A stretch of DNA of 64,000 bases from Azospirillum oryzae (GTDB lineage: Bacteria > Pseudomonadota > Alphaproteobacteria > Azospirillales > Azospirillaceae), in NCBI RefSeq assembly GCF_900177515.1, contig NZ_FXAK01000007.1:2340501-2404500 (forward strand), given 5' to 3'. The notes below the pieces were generated by a model, which worked only from the letters and a program-made list of their open reading frames with translations, did no database searches and was not told where the DNA came from. Positions 33,801 to 41,938 of the stretch are shown here, piece by piece. Within the stretch, counting starts at the first letter, position 1; every line of letters starts with the position of its first letter. Made by a program: the position numbers and the translations under genes.

Positions 33801-34361
33801 TTACAGGTACTCGACCTTGCCCGCTTCCGGACCCTTCTGGCCCTGGCGAACGGTGACGCGCACCTGATCGCCTTCCTGAAGGGTCTGCATGCCCGAACGG
33901 CGCAGCACGTTGACGTGGACGAAGACGTCCTTGCCACCGGTGCTGGGCGTGATGAAGCCAAAGCCCTTGTCGGCATTGAACCACTTCACGGTGCCGTCGA
34001 CTTCTTCGCCACCGGCGCCGCCGGCATCGTAGCCGCCGCGGTCATAGCCGCCACGGTCGAAGCCGCCGGTCCGCGGACGGGCCGAACGCTGAGCGGTCGA
34101 CGCATCGACCGTGTGGATGGAGGCCACCTGCGGACCCTTCGGCCCACGGGCCAGGTCACAGGTGATGGTGGTGCCTTCGTCCAGCGCGTCGTAGCCGGCG
34201 GCCTGAACCGCGGAGACGTGCAGGAAGGCATCGGGCGAACCGTCCTCAGGCGACACGAAGCCGAACCCCTTGGTGGGGTTGAACCACTTCACGGTGGCGG
34301 TGACGTTGGACTTGGTGATCTCGGGAGCGCGGAAGCCCTGGCGGGGCGGGCGGTCGAACAT
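33801..34361 (-). CDS. Cold-shock protein with two CSD domains
   Basis: 186 residues. Two cold-shock domains are visible: residues about 20-88 (TATVKWFNPTKGFGFVSPEDG) and about 118-186 (DGTVKWFNADKGFGFITPS). They are joined by an Arg/Gly/Tyr-rich linker containing DRGGYDRGGYD. RNP1 (KGFGFV/I) and RNP2 (VFVHV, AFLHV) are intact in both. It binds single-stranded nucleic acid as an RNA chaperone or transcription antiterminator. The domain pair is common in alphaproteobacteria. The upstream 256 bp contain a further UUCG hairpin. Confidence 0.95.
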   Translation of the reverse strand: MFDRPPRQGFRAPEITKSNVTATVKWFNPTKGFGFVSPEDGSPDAFLHVSAVQAAGYDALDEGTTITCDLARGPKGPQVASIHTVDASTAQRSARPRTGGFDRGGYDRGGYDAGGAGGEEVDGTVKWFNADKGFGFITPSTGGKDVFVHVNVLRRSGMQTLQEGDQVRVTVRQGQKGPEAGKVEYL

Positions 34362-34514
34362 GTGTCTTCAAGCTCATAGAGTGTGCCGAATGTCTTTTGT
34401 CACAGGGATCGGGTCCCAGGTCAAGCCTTCCAAAGGAAAGATGACCAAATCGCCCTTAAATGCCTCACCCCTGGCTCACGCTTGCGGCATCCCCGGTGCT
34501 TCCGCCCTCCCGAA

Positions 34515-34532
34515 GCGGCACCGAAGTGCCGC
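34515..34532 (-). other. UUCG hairpin between ene-reductase and cold-shock genes
   Basis: GCGGCAC (34515-34521) pairs perfectly with GTGCCGC (34526-34532); on the - strand the loop is TTCG. An outer 9-bp inverted repeat (CCCTCCCGA near 34505, TCGGGAGGG near 34581) encloses it, and on the + strand TTTTT follows. It may terminate the ene-reductase transcript or belong to a structured leader of the cold-shock mRNA. Confidence 0.5.
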
Positions 34533-34617
34533 CTCGCCGGCCCTGCCCGGCACCCCCGGCCGGCCTGCCCCGCTGCGACTCGGGAGGGTTTTTGCACGCA
34601 GGCCGTGCGCCGCCGGA

Positions 34618-35724
34618 TCAGGCCGCCGACTGGGCAAGCGTCGGATAATCGGTGTAGCCGTGACGGTCGCCGCCATAGAAGGTCTTCTGGTCCGGCTCGG
34701 CCAGCGGGGCGTCGATGCGCAGCCGCTCCACCAAGTCCGGGTTGGCGATGAAGGGCCGGCCGAAGGCGATCATGTCGGCATGGCCGCTGGCCGTCGCCTG
34801 GATCGCCATGGCGCGGTCATAGACGTTGTTGGCCATGTAGCGGCCCTTGTAGAGCCCGCGCAACTCGGCGAGATCGCCGCCGAATCCGGGATGCGGGCCG
34901 CGGGTCACCCCCTCGATCATGTGCAGATAGGCAAGGCCGTAATTGTTCAGGCGGCGGATCACCGGGCTGAAGGTGCCGACCGGATCGCTTTCCTGGGCGT
35001 CGTTGGCCGGGCTCAGCGGCGACAGGCGGATGCCGACGCGGTCGGCCCCGGCCTCCGCCACCACGGCGTCCAGCACTTCGAACAGGAAGCGGGCGCGATT
35101 CTCGACCGAGCCGCCATAGGCGTCGGTGCGCTTGTTGGTGCCGTCGCGCAGGAACTGGTCGATCAGGTAACCGTTGGCGGCATGCACCTCCACCATGTCG
35201 AACCCGGCGGCCAGCGCGTTGCGGGTGGCGCGGCGGTAATCCTCGACGATGCCCGGCAGTTCCGACAGCTCCAGCGCCCGCGGGGCCGGGATGTCCTTGA
35301 AGCCGTCGACGGTAAATGCCTTCATCTCCGGCTTGACCGCGGAGGGCGCCACCGGCAGGGCGCCGCCCGGCTGCAGGTCAGGGTGGGAGATGCGGCCGAC
35401 ATGCCAGAGCTGCAGGCACATGTGCCCGCCCTTCGCGTGGACCGCATCGGTCACCAGCTTCCAGCCCGCCACCTGTTCGGCGCTGTGGATGCCGGGGGTG
35501 TAGGCATAGCCCTTGCCCTGCGGCGAGATCTGCGTCGCCTCGGCGATGATCAGGCCGGCGCTAGCGCGCTGGGCGTAATATTCGGCGTTCATCGCGGTCG
35601 GCACGCCGGTGGCGTTGTCGGTGCGGCTGCGGGTCAGCGGCGCCATGGCGATGCGGTTGGGCAGGGTAAGGCGCCCGACCGTCACCGGCTGGAACAGGGG
35701 GGCCGCGTCCTGGCTGTCCGTCAT
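34618..35724 (-). CDS. Old yellow enzyme-family ene-reductase (NemA-like)
   Basis: 368 residues from ATG 35724. It is an FMN-binding TIM barrel. NRIAMAPLTRSRTDN, LQLWHVGRISHPDLQPGG, the substrate-binding His/Asn in EVHAANGYLIDQF, GGSVENRARFLFE and FGRPFIANPDLVERL are typical. It reduces activated alkenes (enones, maleimides, nitro compounds) with NAD(P)H in the cytoplasm. Single gene; the upstream region is shared with the divergent histidine-phosphatase gene. Confidence 0.95.
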   Translation of the reverse strand: MTDSQDAAPLFQPVTVGRLTLPNRIAMAPLTRSRTDNATGVPTAMNAEYYAQRASAGLIIAEATQISPQGKGYAYTPGIHSAEQVAGWKLVTDAVHAKGGHMCLQLWHVGRISHPDLQPGGALPVAPSAVKPEMKAFTVDGFKDIPAPRALELSELPGIVEDYRRATRNALAAGFDMVEVHAANGYLIDQFLRDGTNKRTDAYGGSVENRARFLFEVLDAVVAEAGADRVGIRLSPLSPANDAQESDPVGTFSPVIRRLNNYGLAYLHMIEGVTRGPHPGFGGDLAELRGLYKGRYMANNVYDRAMAIQATASGHADMIAFGRPFIANPDLVERLRIDAPLAEPDQKTFYGGDRHGYTDYPTLAQSAA

Positions 35725-35938
35725 GTCCGATCCATTCTGTATGGTTGAAGACTGGCTGCTGGTTGGAAACTCGACAGGAAAGTGTGGCCCGGCCGACGCC
35801 AGCGGCAAGGTCCCGCGTCGCCGCAGCGGCGGAACAGGCAGCATGGCTGCCATACCGTGACCGGCACGGATAAGGGACCTTTCGGCCCGCCCGGCGGTTA
35901 TTTCCGACAGTTTCGCCTGTCAGGGAATGGGATCGCCG

Positions 35939-36703
35939 ATGCAACAGCGCTGGCCCGACCGATTGTGGATCGTCCGCCATGGCGAAAGCGCCGGGAACGT
36001 CGCGCGCGACGCCGCCCACGCCGCCGGCCATGTCCGGATCGACATCGACGAGCGCGACGTCGACGTGCCGCTCAGCCCGCTGGGTGAGCGGCAGTCGGAT
36101 GCGCTCGGCCGCTGGTTCGCCGCCATGCCGGCGGTTGAGCGGCCGGACGTGGTGCTGACCTCGCCCTATCGTCGGGCGCTGCGCACGGCGGAACGGCTGC
36201 ACCAGTCGGGCGGGCTGCCGATCGACCCGGCCGATTTCGTCATCGACGAGCGGCTGCGCGAGAAGGAGTTCGGCGTTCTCGACCGGCTGACCACCGCCGG
36301 CATCCGTCAGGAATTCCCCGAACAGGCCGAGTTCCGCCGCCTGCTCGGCAAATTCTATCACCGTCCGCCCGGGGGCGAGAGCTGGTGCGATGTGATCCTG
36401 CGGCTGCGCAGCGCGCTCGACACCGTCAGCTTGCATCACGGCGGCCGGCGGGTGCTGATCGTCGGGCATCAGGTGGTGGTGCTGTGCCTGCGCTATCTGC
36501 TGGAAAACATGACGGAGGAGGAAATCCTGGCCATCGACGCGGCCGGCGACGTCGCCAACTGCTCCGTCACCGAATACCGCTTCGATGCCCAGGCCGGGCC
36601 GCGCGGCGGACTGCTGCTGCACCGCTACAACTTCGTCGCCCCGCTGGAGGAGGCCGGCGCCCCGGTCACCGCCGAGCCGGATGCCGCCGTTGCCGCCCGA
36701 TAA
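35939..36703 (+). CDS. Histidine phosphatase-family protein
   Basis: 254 residues from ATG 35939; ATG 35927 leaves no room for its AGGGA site. The phosphoglycerate mutase-like catalytic motif is IVRHGESAGN, with the second His in IVGHQVVVLCLRY and the acid in LREKEFG. The substrate is unknown; a phosphosugar or nucleotide phosphatase is possible. The NAD(P)H-hydrate dehydratase gene begins 27 bp downstream, so a two-gene operon is likely. Confidence 0.9.
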   Translation: MQQRWPDRLWIVRHGESAGNVARDAAHAAGHVRIDIDERDVDVPLSPLGERQSDALGRWFAAMPAVERPDVVLTSPYRRALRTAERLHQSGGLPIDPADFVIDERLREKEFGVLDRLTTAGIRQEFPEQAEFRRLLGKFYHRPPGGESWCDVILRLRSALDTVSLHHGGRRVLIVGHQVVVLCLRYLLENMTEEEILAIDAAGDVANCSVTEYRFDAQAGPRGGLLLHRYNFVAPLEEAGAPVTAEPDAAVAAR

Positions 36704-36730
36704 ATCGCCGCCCGCTGAAGACGACCCGCC

Positions 36731-37660
36731 GTGGAGAGCCGATTGGACGCCGAGATCCCCATCACCGCCGGGCTTCTGCGCGACATGCCCCTGCCCCAGC
36801 CGGACGGCGACGGCGACAAGGAAACCCGCGGCCGGGCGCTGGTGGTGGCCGGCAGCGTGCCGGTGCCGGGCGGTGCCCTGCTGGCCGGGATCGGCGTTCT
36901 GCGCGCCGGCGCCGGCAAGCTGCAGATCGCCACCGCGGCCAGCGTCGCTGCGCATCTGGGCCTCGCCCTGCCGGAGGCCCTGGTCGCCGGCCTGCCTGAG
37001 ACACCGGAAGGCGGGATCGCCGCCGAGTCGGCCCAGGCGTTGGCCGAGCGGGCCTCGCGCTGCGATACGGTGCTGATCGGTCCCGGCATGATGGACGAGC
37101 CGGCAACGGCGGCCCTGACCGCCGACCTGCTGAGGCGCCTGGAGCCGGATGGGGACAAGAACGGGCCGCGATTCGTCCTGGATGCCGGGGCGCTGGCCGG
37201 GCTGGGGCAGGACCCGTCGCCGCTGCACCGCCATGAAGGCCGCGTGGTCGTCACCCCCCATGCCGGCGAGATGGCCGGCCTGCTGGGCTGCCCGCGCGAC
37301 CAAGTGATGGCCGATCCGCTCGGCAGCGCCAGGCAGGCGGCGGCGCGGCTCAAGGCGGTGGTGGCGCTCAAGGGTGGCTGCACCCGCATCGTCGCACCGG
37401 ACGGCCGCGCCTGGGCCTACCGCGAAGGCACGGTCGGGCTGGCGACCTCCGGGTCCGGCGACACGCTGGCCGGGATCGTCACCGGTCTGCTGGCCCGCGG
37501 CGCCAGCCCGGAACAGGCCGCCATCTGGGGCGTCTACCTGCATGGCGAGGCCGGCAACCGGCTGAGCCGCCGAATCGGCCCGCTGGGATTCCTCGCCCGC
37601 GAACTGCTGGCGGAAATCCCGGCGGTGATGGCGTCCCTGGCCGACGGAACGGGCAGCTGA
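36731..37660 (+). CDS. nnrD: ADP-dependent NAD(P)H-hydrate dehydratase
   Basis: 309 residues from GTG 36731. A TTG at 36743 with GGAG 6 bp upstream is an equally good start. The ribokinase-like fold of the YjeF C-terminal domain shows GRALVVAGSVPVPGGALLAG, VLIGPGMMDE, VVTPHAGEMAGLLG and the catalytic TSGSGDTLAGIVTGLLARG. It repairs hydrated NAD(P)H. The epimerase (YjeF N-terminal) domain is absent, so that step must be encoded elsewhere. The stop is 3 bp from the convergent RNase gene. Confidence 0.92.
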   Translation: MESRLDAEIPITAGLLRDMPLPQPDGDGDKETRGRALVVAGSVPVPGGALLAGIGVLRAGAGKLQIATAASVAAHLGLALPEALVAGLPETPEGGIAAESAQALAERASRCDTVLIGPGMMDEPATAALTADLLRRLEPDGDKNGPRFVLDAGALAGLGQDPSPLHRHEGRVVVTPHAGEMAGLLGCPRDQVMADPLGSARQAAARLKAVVALKGGCTRIVAPDGRAWAYREGTVGLATSGSGDTLAGIVTGLLARGASPEQAAIWGVYLHGEAGNRLSRRIGPLGFLARELLAEIPAVMASLADGTGS

Positions 37661-37663
37661 GCC

Positions 37664-38398
37664 TTACTGCGCCGGGGCGGGTGCCGCGGCAGGCGCCGGC
37701 GGCAGGGCCGGGGCGGCGGGCGGCGTCGCGCTGCGGCGCGGCTGGGACGGGACCACGTCGGCGGAGAGGGCGGCGTCGCGGTCGCGGCAGCGGTCGACCA
37801 CCTTTTGGCCGCAGGCGATGAAGCCCAGATCCTTGTTCAGGCAGACCCGCACCTCCGCCACGTCGCGGCGGGAACAGATGACCGCCACCCCCTCCGCCGT
37901 CAGGCCGGGATTTGCCTCCAGGAACAGGCGCTCCACCTGCGTCGCCGGCACGGTCGGGCCGGGAACCTTCAGCGTCTCCGGGATCGCCACCTTGGATGCA
38001 GCAGCGCGCAGCTTGGCGAAATAGTCAGTGGCGTTCAGGCCGGAGCAGGTCCCGTGCTTGCGCCATTCATGCATCATCAGCCCGACGCTGGGCATCACCG
38101 GCATGGTCTGGTCCACCACCGCCTTGGGCAGGTTGCGGTCGCGGCTGCAGGTGGCGGGATAGCTTCCGTCATTGTATTGCGGCCACAGGCCATGGACGAC
38201 GAAGCCATATTTGCGGTCGCCGCACTGGTCGGGATCGGGGCCGTACTTGTCGCGGGTGCAATAGGTCGGCGTCCAGGACAGCGACAGGAGGTAATAGTCG
38301 AAGTTGCCCGGCTCCGCCCGCCTCTGCGCCCAGGAGGGGCTTGCGGCGAACAGTCCGGCAACCATGACGGACAGGATGGCGGCGACGGCGCTTCTCAT
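37664..38398 (-). CDS. Secreted ribonuclease T2 family protein
   Basis: 244 residues. A signal peptide (MRSAVAAILSVMVAGLFAASPSWA) is followed by the RNase T2 core with both active-site segments: CAS I VHGLWPQY and CAS II HEWRKHGTC. Eight or more cysteines fit the disulfide pattern of the family. It degrades RNA in the periplasm or outside the cell. The last 35 residues are Pro/Ala-rich and probably disordered. A possible wall or periplasm tether cannot be excluded. Confidence 0.94.
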   Translation of the reverse strand: MRSAVAAILSVMVAGLFAASPSWAQRRAEPGNFDYYLLSLSWTPTYCTRDKYGPDPDQCGDRKYGFVVHGLWPQYNDGSYPATCSRDRNLPKAVVDQTMPVMPSVGLMMHEWRKHGTCSGLNATDYFAKLRAAASKVAIPETLKVPGPTVPATQVERLFLEANPGLTAEGVAVICSRRDVAEVRVCLNKDLGFIACGQKVVDRCRDRDAALSADVVPSQPRRSATPPAAPALPPAPAAAPAPAQ

Positions 38399-38543
38399 GA
38401 CGATCTTCCCCACGGATGTGCTTCCCTGCGTTGCATACCATGGAAGGAGATTGCTGTCGCGGGGTCTCGACACCAGTATCACTCAGCCAAACTTCGGCCG
38501 AACGTTTGCGCGTTCCGCCCCATCAGCGGGTATAGTGACCGGC

Positions 38544-39188
38544 ATGTTCACCCTGTCCGCACCGATTTTGCTGCGTGCCTACGCCGCCGGCATCTTCCCG
38601 ATGGCCGAGAGCGCCGAATCGCGGGAGCTTCACTGGTTCGACCCGGAGCTCCGCGGCATCCTGCCGCTGGACGGCTTCCATGTGCCGCGCAGCCTGCGCA
38701 AGACGCTGCGGCGCTGCCCGTTCGAACTGCGGTTCGACAGCGCCTTCCGCGCGGTGATCAAGGGCTGCGCCGAGGCGACGGAGGACCGGCCGAAGACCTG
38801 GATCAACGACGACATCGTCCGTCTCTACGGCGACCTGTTCGACAGCGGATTCGCCCACAGCGTGGAATGCTGGCGCGACGGCCGGCTGGTCGGCGGGCTG
38901 TACGGGGTGTCGATCGGCGGCGCCTATTTCGGCGAGAGCATGTTCAGCCGCGAGACCGGGGCCAGCAAGGTGGCGCTGGTCCATCTGGTCGCCCGGCTGC
39001 GCGCCGCCGGCTTCGCCCTGCTCGACACCCAGTTCGTGACGGAGCATCTGAGCCGGTTCGGCGCCATCGAGATCCCGCGCACCGACTACCGCCGCCGCCT
39101 CGCCGCCGCGATGGAGCGCAAGACCGACTTCCGCGGCGTCGACCAGCAGGCGGCGCTGGCGGACCTGCTGGGGTCGGCCACGGATTAG
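38544..39188 (+). CDS. aat: Leucyl/phenylalanyl-tRNA-protein transferase
   Basis: 214 residues from ATG 38544; a TATAGT at 38531 is a possible -10 box. LLRAYAAGIFPMAE, LHWFDPELRGILPL, FAHSVECWRDGRLVGGLYGVSIGGAYFGESMFS and LLDTQFVTEHLSRFG are diagnostic of Aat, which adds Leu or Phe to N-terminal Arg/Lys for ClpAP degradation. The stop overlaps the stop of the convergent anmK by 4 bp. Confidence 0.97.
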   Translation: MFTLSAPILLRAYAAGIFPMAESAESRELHWFDPELRGILPLDGFHVPRSLRKTLRRCPFELRFDSAFRAVIKGCAEATEDRPKTWINDDIVRLYGDLFDSGFAHSVECWRDGRLVGGLYGVSIGGAYFGESMFSRETGASKVALVHLVARLRAAGFALLDTQFVTEHLSRFGAIEIPRTDYRRRLAAAMERKTDFRGVDQQAALADLLGSATD

Positions 39189-40294
39189 GGTTTCGGGTGG
39201 AACACCCCGCCCGGCATCGGCGCCGGCACGCCGGTGGTCGCCGGCAGGCTGAGCGGCAGCCCCAGCCGGCTGCGCACCGCCAGATATCCGAAGGCCTGCG
39301 CCTCCAGCGCGTCGCCATCCCAGCCGACGAGATCGGCCGACTCGACGGGCACGCCCAGCCGGTCGGCCAGCATCGCCATCAGCGTGGCGTTGTGCCGCCC
39401 GCCGCCGCAGACCAGCCAACGCACCGGCGGGGCCGGCAGATGGGGAACGACCTGGGCGACTGACTCTGCGGTGAAGGCGGTCAGGGTGGCGGCGCCGTCC
39501 TCCGGCGGCAATGCCGCCACCGGCGCCGGGTCGAAGGCGTCGCGGTCCAGCGACTTCGGAGCCGGACGGCCGAAATAGGGATGGGCCATCAGTTGGGCCA
39601 GCGCCGCGTCATCCACTTGCCCTGACGCCGCCAGCGCACCGCCTGCATCGAAGCGGCCGAGCCCGTGGCGCAGCACCCAATCGTCGATCAGGGCGTTGCC
39701 CGGCCCGGTGTCGCAGGCGACGACGTCGGCCTCCCCGTCCGCCGGTTCGGGACCGATCCAGCTGACATTGGCGACACCGCCGATGTTGAGGACGGCGAGC
39801 GGACGCGGCAGCCCGTGCGCCAGCGCCCGGTGGAACAGCGGGACCAAAGGCGCCCCCTGCCCGCCCGCGGCAACGTCGGCGCTGCGGAAATCATTGACCA
39901 CGGCGATGCCGGTCGCCGCCGCCAACCGGGCGCCGTCGCCGATCTGGCGGGTGATGCGCCGATCCGGGTCATGGTGGATTGTGTGGCCGTGGAAACCGAT
40001 CAGTTCGATCGCCGCCGCCGCGCCGCCCGCCTTGTCCAGCAGGCGGCGCACCGCGTCGGCATGGGCGTCGGTCAGGTCGCGCTCCACCGCCGCCACCGTC
40101 CCGTCGCTGTCGGTCCTGCCCAGGCAGCCGCGCAGCCGGGCGCGGAAGCCGTCGTCATAGGGGATGGTCAGGAAGTCCAGCGCCTCCACCCGGTCGCGGC
40201 CGTCGGTGCGCAGCAGAGCAGCGTCGATGCCGTCCATCGAGGTGCCGCTCATCAGGCCGACGACCGTGCGCAGCCCGTCCTTCGCTTCCATCAT
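39185..40294 (-). CDS. anmK: Anhydro-N-acetylmuramic acid kinase
   Basis: 369 residues. VVGLMSGTSMDGIDAALLRTDG (phosphate loop), GFHGHTIHHDP, LNIGGVANVSWI and RWLVCGGGRHNATLM match AnmK. It phosphorylates and opens anhydroMurNAc to MurNAc-6-phosphate during cell-wall recycling in the cytoplasm. Start ATG 40294 or the adjacent ATG 40291. No murQ is nearby. Confidence 0.96.
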   Translation of the reverse strand: MMEAKDGLRTVVGLMSGTSMDGIDAALLRTDGRDRVEALDFLTIPYDDGFRARLRGCLGRTDSDGTVAAVERDLTDAHADAVRRLLDKAGGAAAAIELIGFHGHTIHHDPDRRITRQIGDGARLAAATGIAVVNDFRSADVAAGGQGAPLVPLFHRALAHGLPRPLAVLNIGGVANVSWIGPEPADGEADVVACDTGPGNALIDDWVLRHGLGRFDAGGALAASGQVDDAALAQLMAHPYFGRPAPKSLDRDAFDPAPVAALPPEDGAATLTAFTAESVAQVVPHLPAPPVRWLVCGGGRHNATLMAMLADRLGVPVESADLVGWDGDALEAQAFGYLAVRSRLGLPLSLPATTGVPAPMPGGVFHPKP

Positions 40295-40334
40295 CCGTTC
40301 CGCATCCCCTCGTGACGATGCGGCGCAGTCTAGC

Positions 40335-41198
40335 TCAGCTGATCCAGAGCTGCAGCATCAGCCGCTCGCGGCTGGCCGGCGGGGTGGCGCGGTGGTAGCA
40401 GGAGGTGTCCTCGAGGAAGCCGGTGCCGGCCGGTCCCTCCACCACCAGGATGCGGTCGCGGGCGAAGCGGGTGAACAGCTGCTCGTCGCGGGCGTTGGCG
40501 GAGCCCAGCAGCATGCGCAGCGACTTGCCGTGATGGCTGCCGCGGACCAGCGCGTGCTCGCCGGAACCGGGGCCGACATCGGTCAGATAGAACTGCGCCG
40601 AGCAGAAATGGAAGTCGTGGACGTCGTAATGCCAGTCGATGGTCTGGCCCAGCTGACGGCGCTCGTCATCGGTGGCGTCGGTGACGAAGCTCCAGAACAG
40701 GCGCGGGATGATCTTGGTGGCGGGGAAGCCCAGGAAAGCCCCGGCACATTGCATCAGCAGCGGATCGCGGCAGACCCGGCGCACCGCCGGACAGTCAAGC
40801 GGATCGGGGACGATGCCCATCACCGCGGGCGACCCGTCCTCCAGCCGGCCCTTGCGGACATCGTGGCGATAGAACACGCGGTCGTCGCGCAGCCGCCGCT
40901 GCAGCGGGGAGTGGGTGGCGAACTCCACCATCTCCTCCACCATCGCCCAGGGCAGATCGAAACCGAGCGCGATCGAGTCGCGCCGCAGGTCGGCCAGCGC
41001 GCGGTCGATGGTCTGGCCGGCGAACAGGCTGACCGGAAGCGGAGGCAGCGGTATGGGCGGGCCGGCCGGCGCCCGCTGGCGAGACCGGGGAGACAGGCGG
41101 CGCAGAGCACTGTAGCCGCGCCGCACCGATTCGAACCGGCCCAGCGCATAGTGAAGCTCTCCGGCGACGAGGCGCCGGGCAATGTTCGCAACGTTCAT
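40335..41198 (-). CDS. Phytanoyl-CoA dioxygenase-like Fe(II)/2-oxoglutarate oxygenase
   Basis: 287 residues from ATG 41198. The jelly-roll region has the iron-binding HxD in DWHYDVHDFHF, a distal His in TSCYHRATPP and the candidate 2-oxoglutarate Arg in PPASRERLML. A helical N-terminal half of about 130 residues has no assigned domain. The substrate is unknown. Context (anmK downstream, peroxiredoxin upstream) gives no clue, and its role could be secondary metabolism or lipid tailoring. Confidence 0.78.
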   Translation of the reverse strand: MNVANIARRLVAGELHYALGRFESVRRGYSALRRLSPRSRQRAPAGPPIPLPPLPVSLFAGQTIDRALADLRRDSIALGFDLPWAMVEEMVEFATHSPLQRRLRDDRVFYRHDVRKGRLEDGSPAVMGIVPDPLDCPAVRRVCRDPLLMQCAGAFLGFPATKIIPRLFWSFVTDATDDERRQLGQTIDWHYDVHDFHFCSAQFYLTDVGPGSGEHALVRGSHHGKSLRMLLGSANARDEQLFTRFARDRILVVEGPAGTGFLEDTSCYHRATPPASRERLMLQLWIS

Positions 41199-41414
41199 GG
41201 CGTGTGCATCCCTGGGGCAGCCGAAGAACCAAAACCGCGGTGGGTTGCGCGGCCTCTGGTGCGGGAATGCACGAAGTGTAGGCTTGTTTGGGGCGATTCT
41301 AAAAATACCCTTCGGGCGTAAGCCCACACGCCGGGGGAATAGCCGGGCCGGAAGGGCGCCCTTCCCGTCCGGTCCATGCCGGGAGAAAAAGGCGCCCCAC
41401 CCTCCCGTTGGAGG

Positions 41415-41879
41415 TTACAGCGCCTGCACGGCCTTTAGTACCGCGGCGACATGGCCGGTGACTTTCACCTTGCGCCAGACATTGCGGACGATGCCGTCCT
41501 TGTCGATCAGGAAGGTGGCGCGGTCGATACCCATGTACTTACGACCGTACATGCTCTTTTCAACCCAGGTGCCATAGGCTTCGCACACTGCGCCGTCGGT
41601 GTCCGACGCCAGGGTGAAGGTCAGCTCGTGCTTGGCCTTGAACTTGTCGTGGCTGGCGACGCTGTCCTTGGAGACGCCGATCACCACCGCATCCACGGCG
41701 GAGAAGTCGGGCAGCTGGTCGCGGAAGCCGCAGGCCTCCGACGTGCAGCCCGACGTGTCGTCCTTCGGGTAGAAATACAGCACCACCGGCTTGCCGCGCA
41801 GGGCCGACAGCGTGACGCTGCCCCCGCCGTCGGTCGGCATGGTGAAATCCGGGGCGGGCGATCCGACGTCTACGGTCAT
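41415..41879 (-). CDS. bcp: Thioredoxin-dependent peroxiredoxin, BCP type
   Basis: 154 residues. PVVLYFYPKDDTSGCTSEACGFRD contains the peroxidatic Cys and, five residues later, the resolving Cys characteristic of the BCP/PrxQ branch. It reduces hydroperoxides with thioredoxin. It lies 59 bp downstream of glnE on the same strand. The frame is open upstream of the ATG and encodes a Lys-rich (AGKKK) repeat; no standard start codon precedes it and no good ribosome site precedes the ATG. Confidence 0.95.
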   Translation of the reverse strand: MTVDVGSPAPDFTMPTDGGGSVTLSALRGKPVVLYFYPKDDTSGCTSEACGFRDQLPDFSAVDAVVIGVSKDSVASHDKFKAKHELTFTLASDTDGAVCEAYGTWVEKSMYGRKYMGIDRATFLIDKDGIVRNVWRKVKVTGHVAAVLKAVQAL

Positions 41880-41893
41880 GGCTGCTCGATTAT

Positions 41894-41923
41894 CCTTCTT
41901 CTTGCCGGCCTTCTTCTTGCCGG
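41894..41923. repeat. Two tandem copies of a 15-bp unit before bcp
   Basis: CCTTCTTCTTGCCGG is repeated exactly at 41894-41908 and 41909-41923, between glnE and bcp. On the - strand it reads AGKKK-AGKKK in frame with bcp. Confidence 0.85.
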
Positions 41924-41938
41924 CCGGGATCTCTGTCC

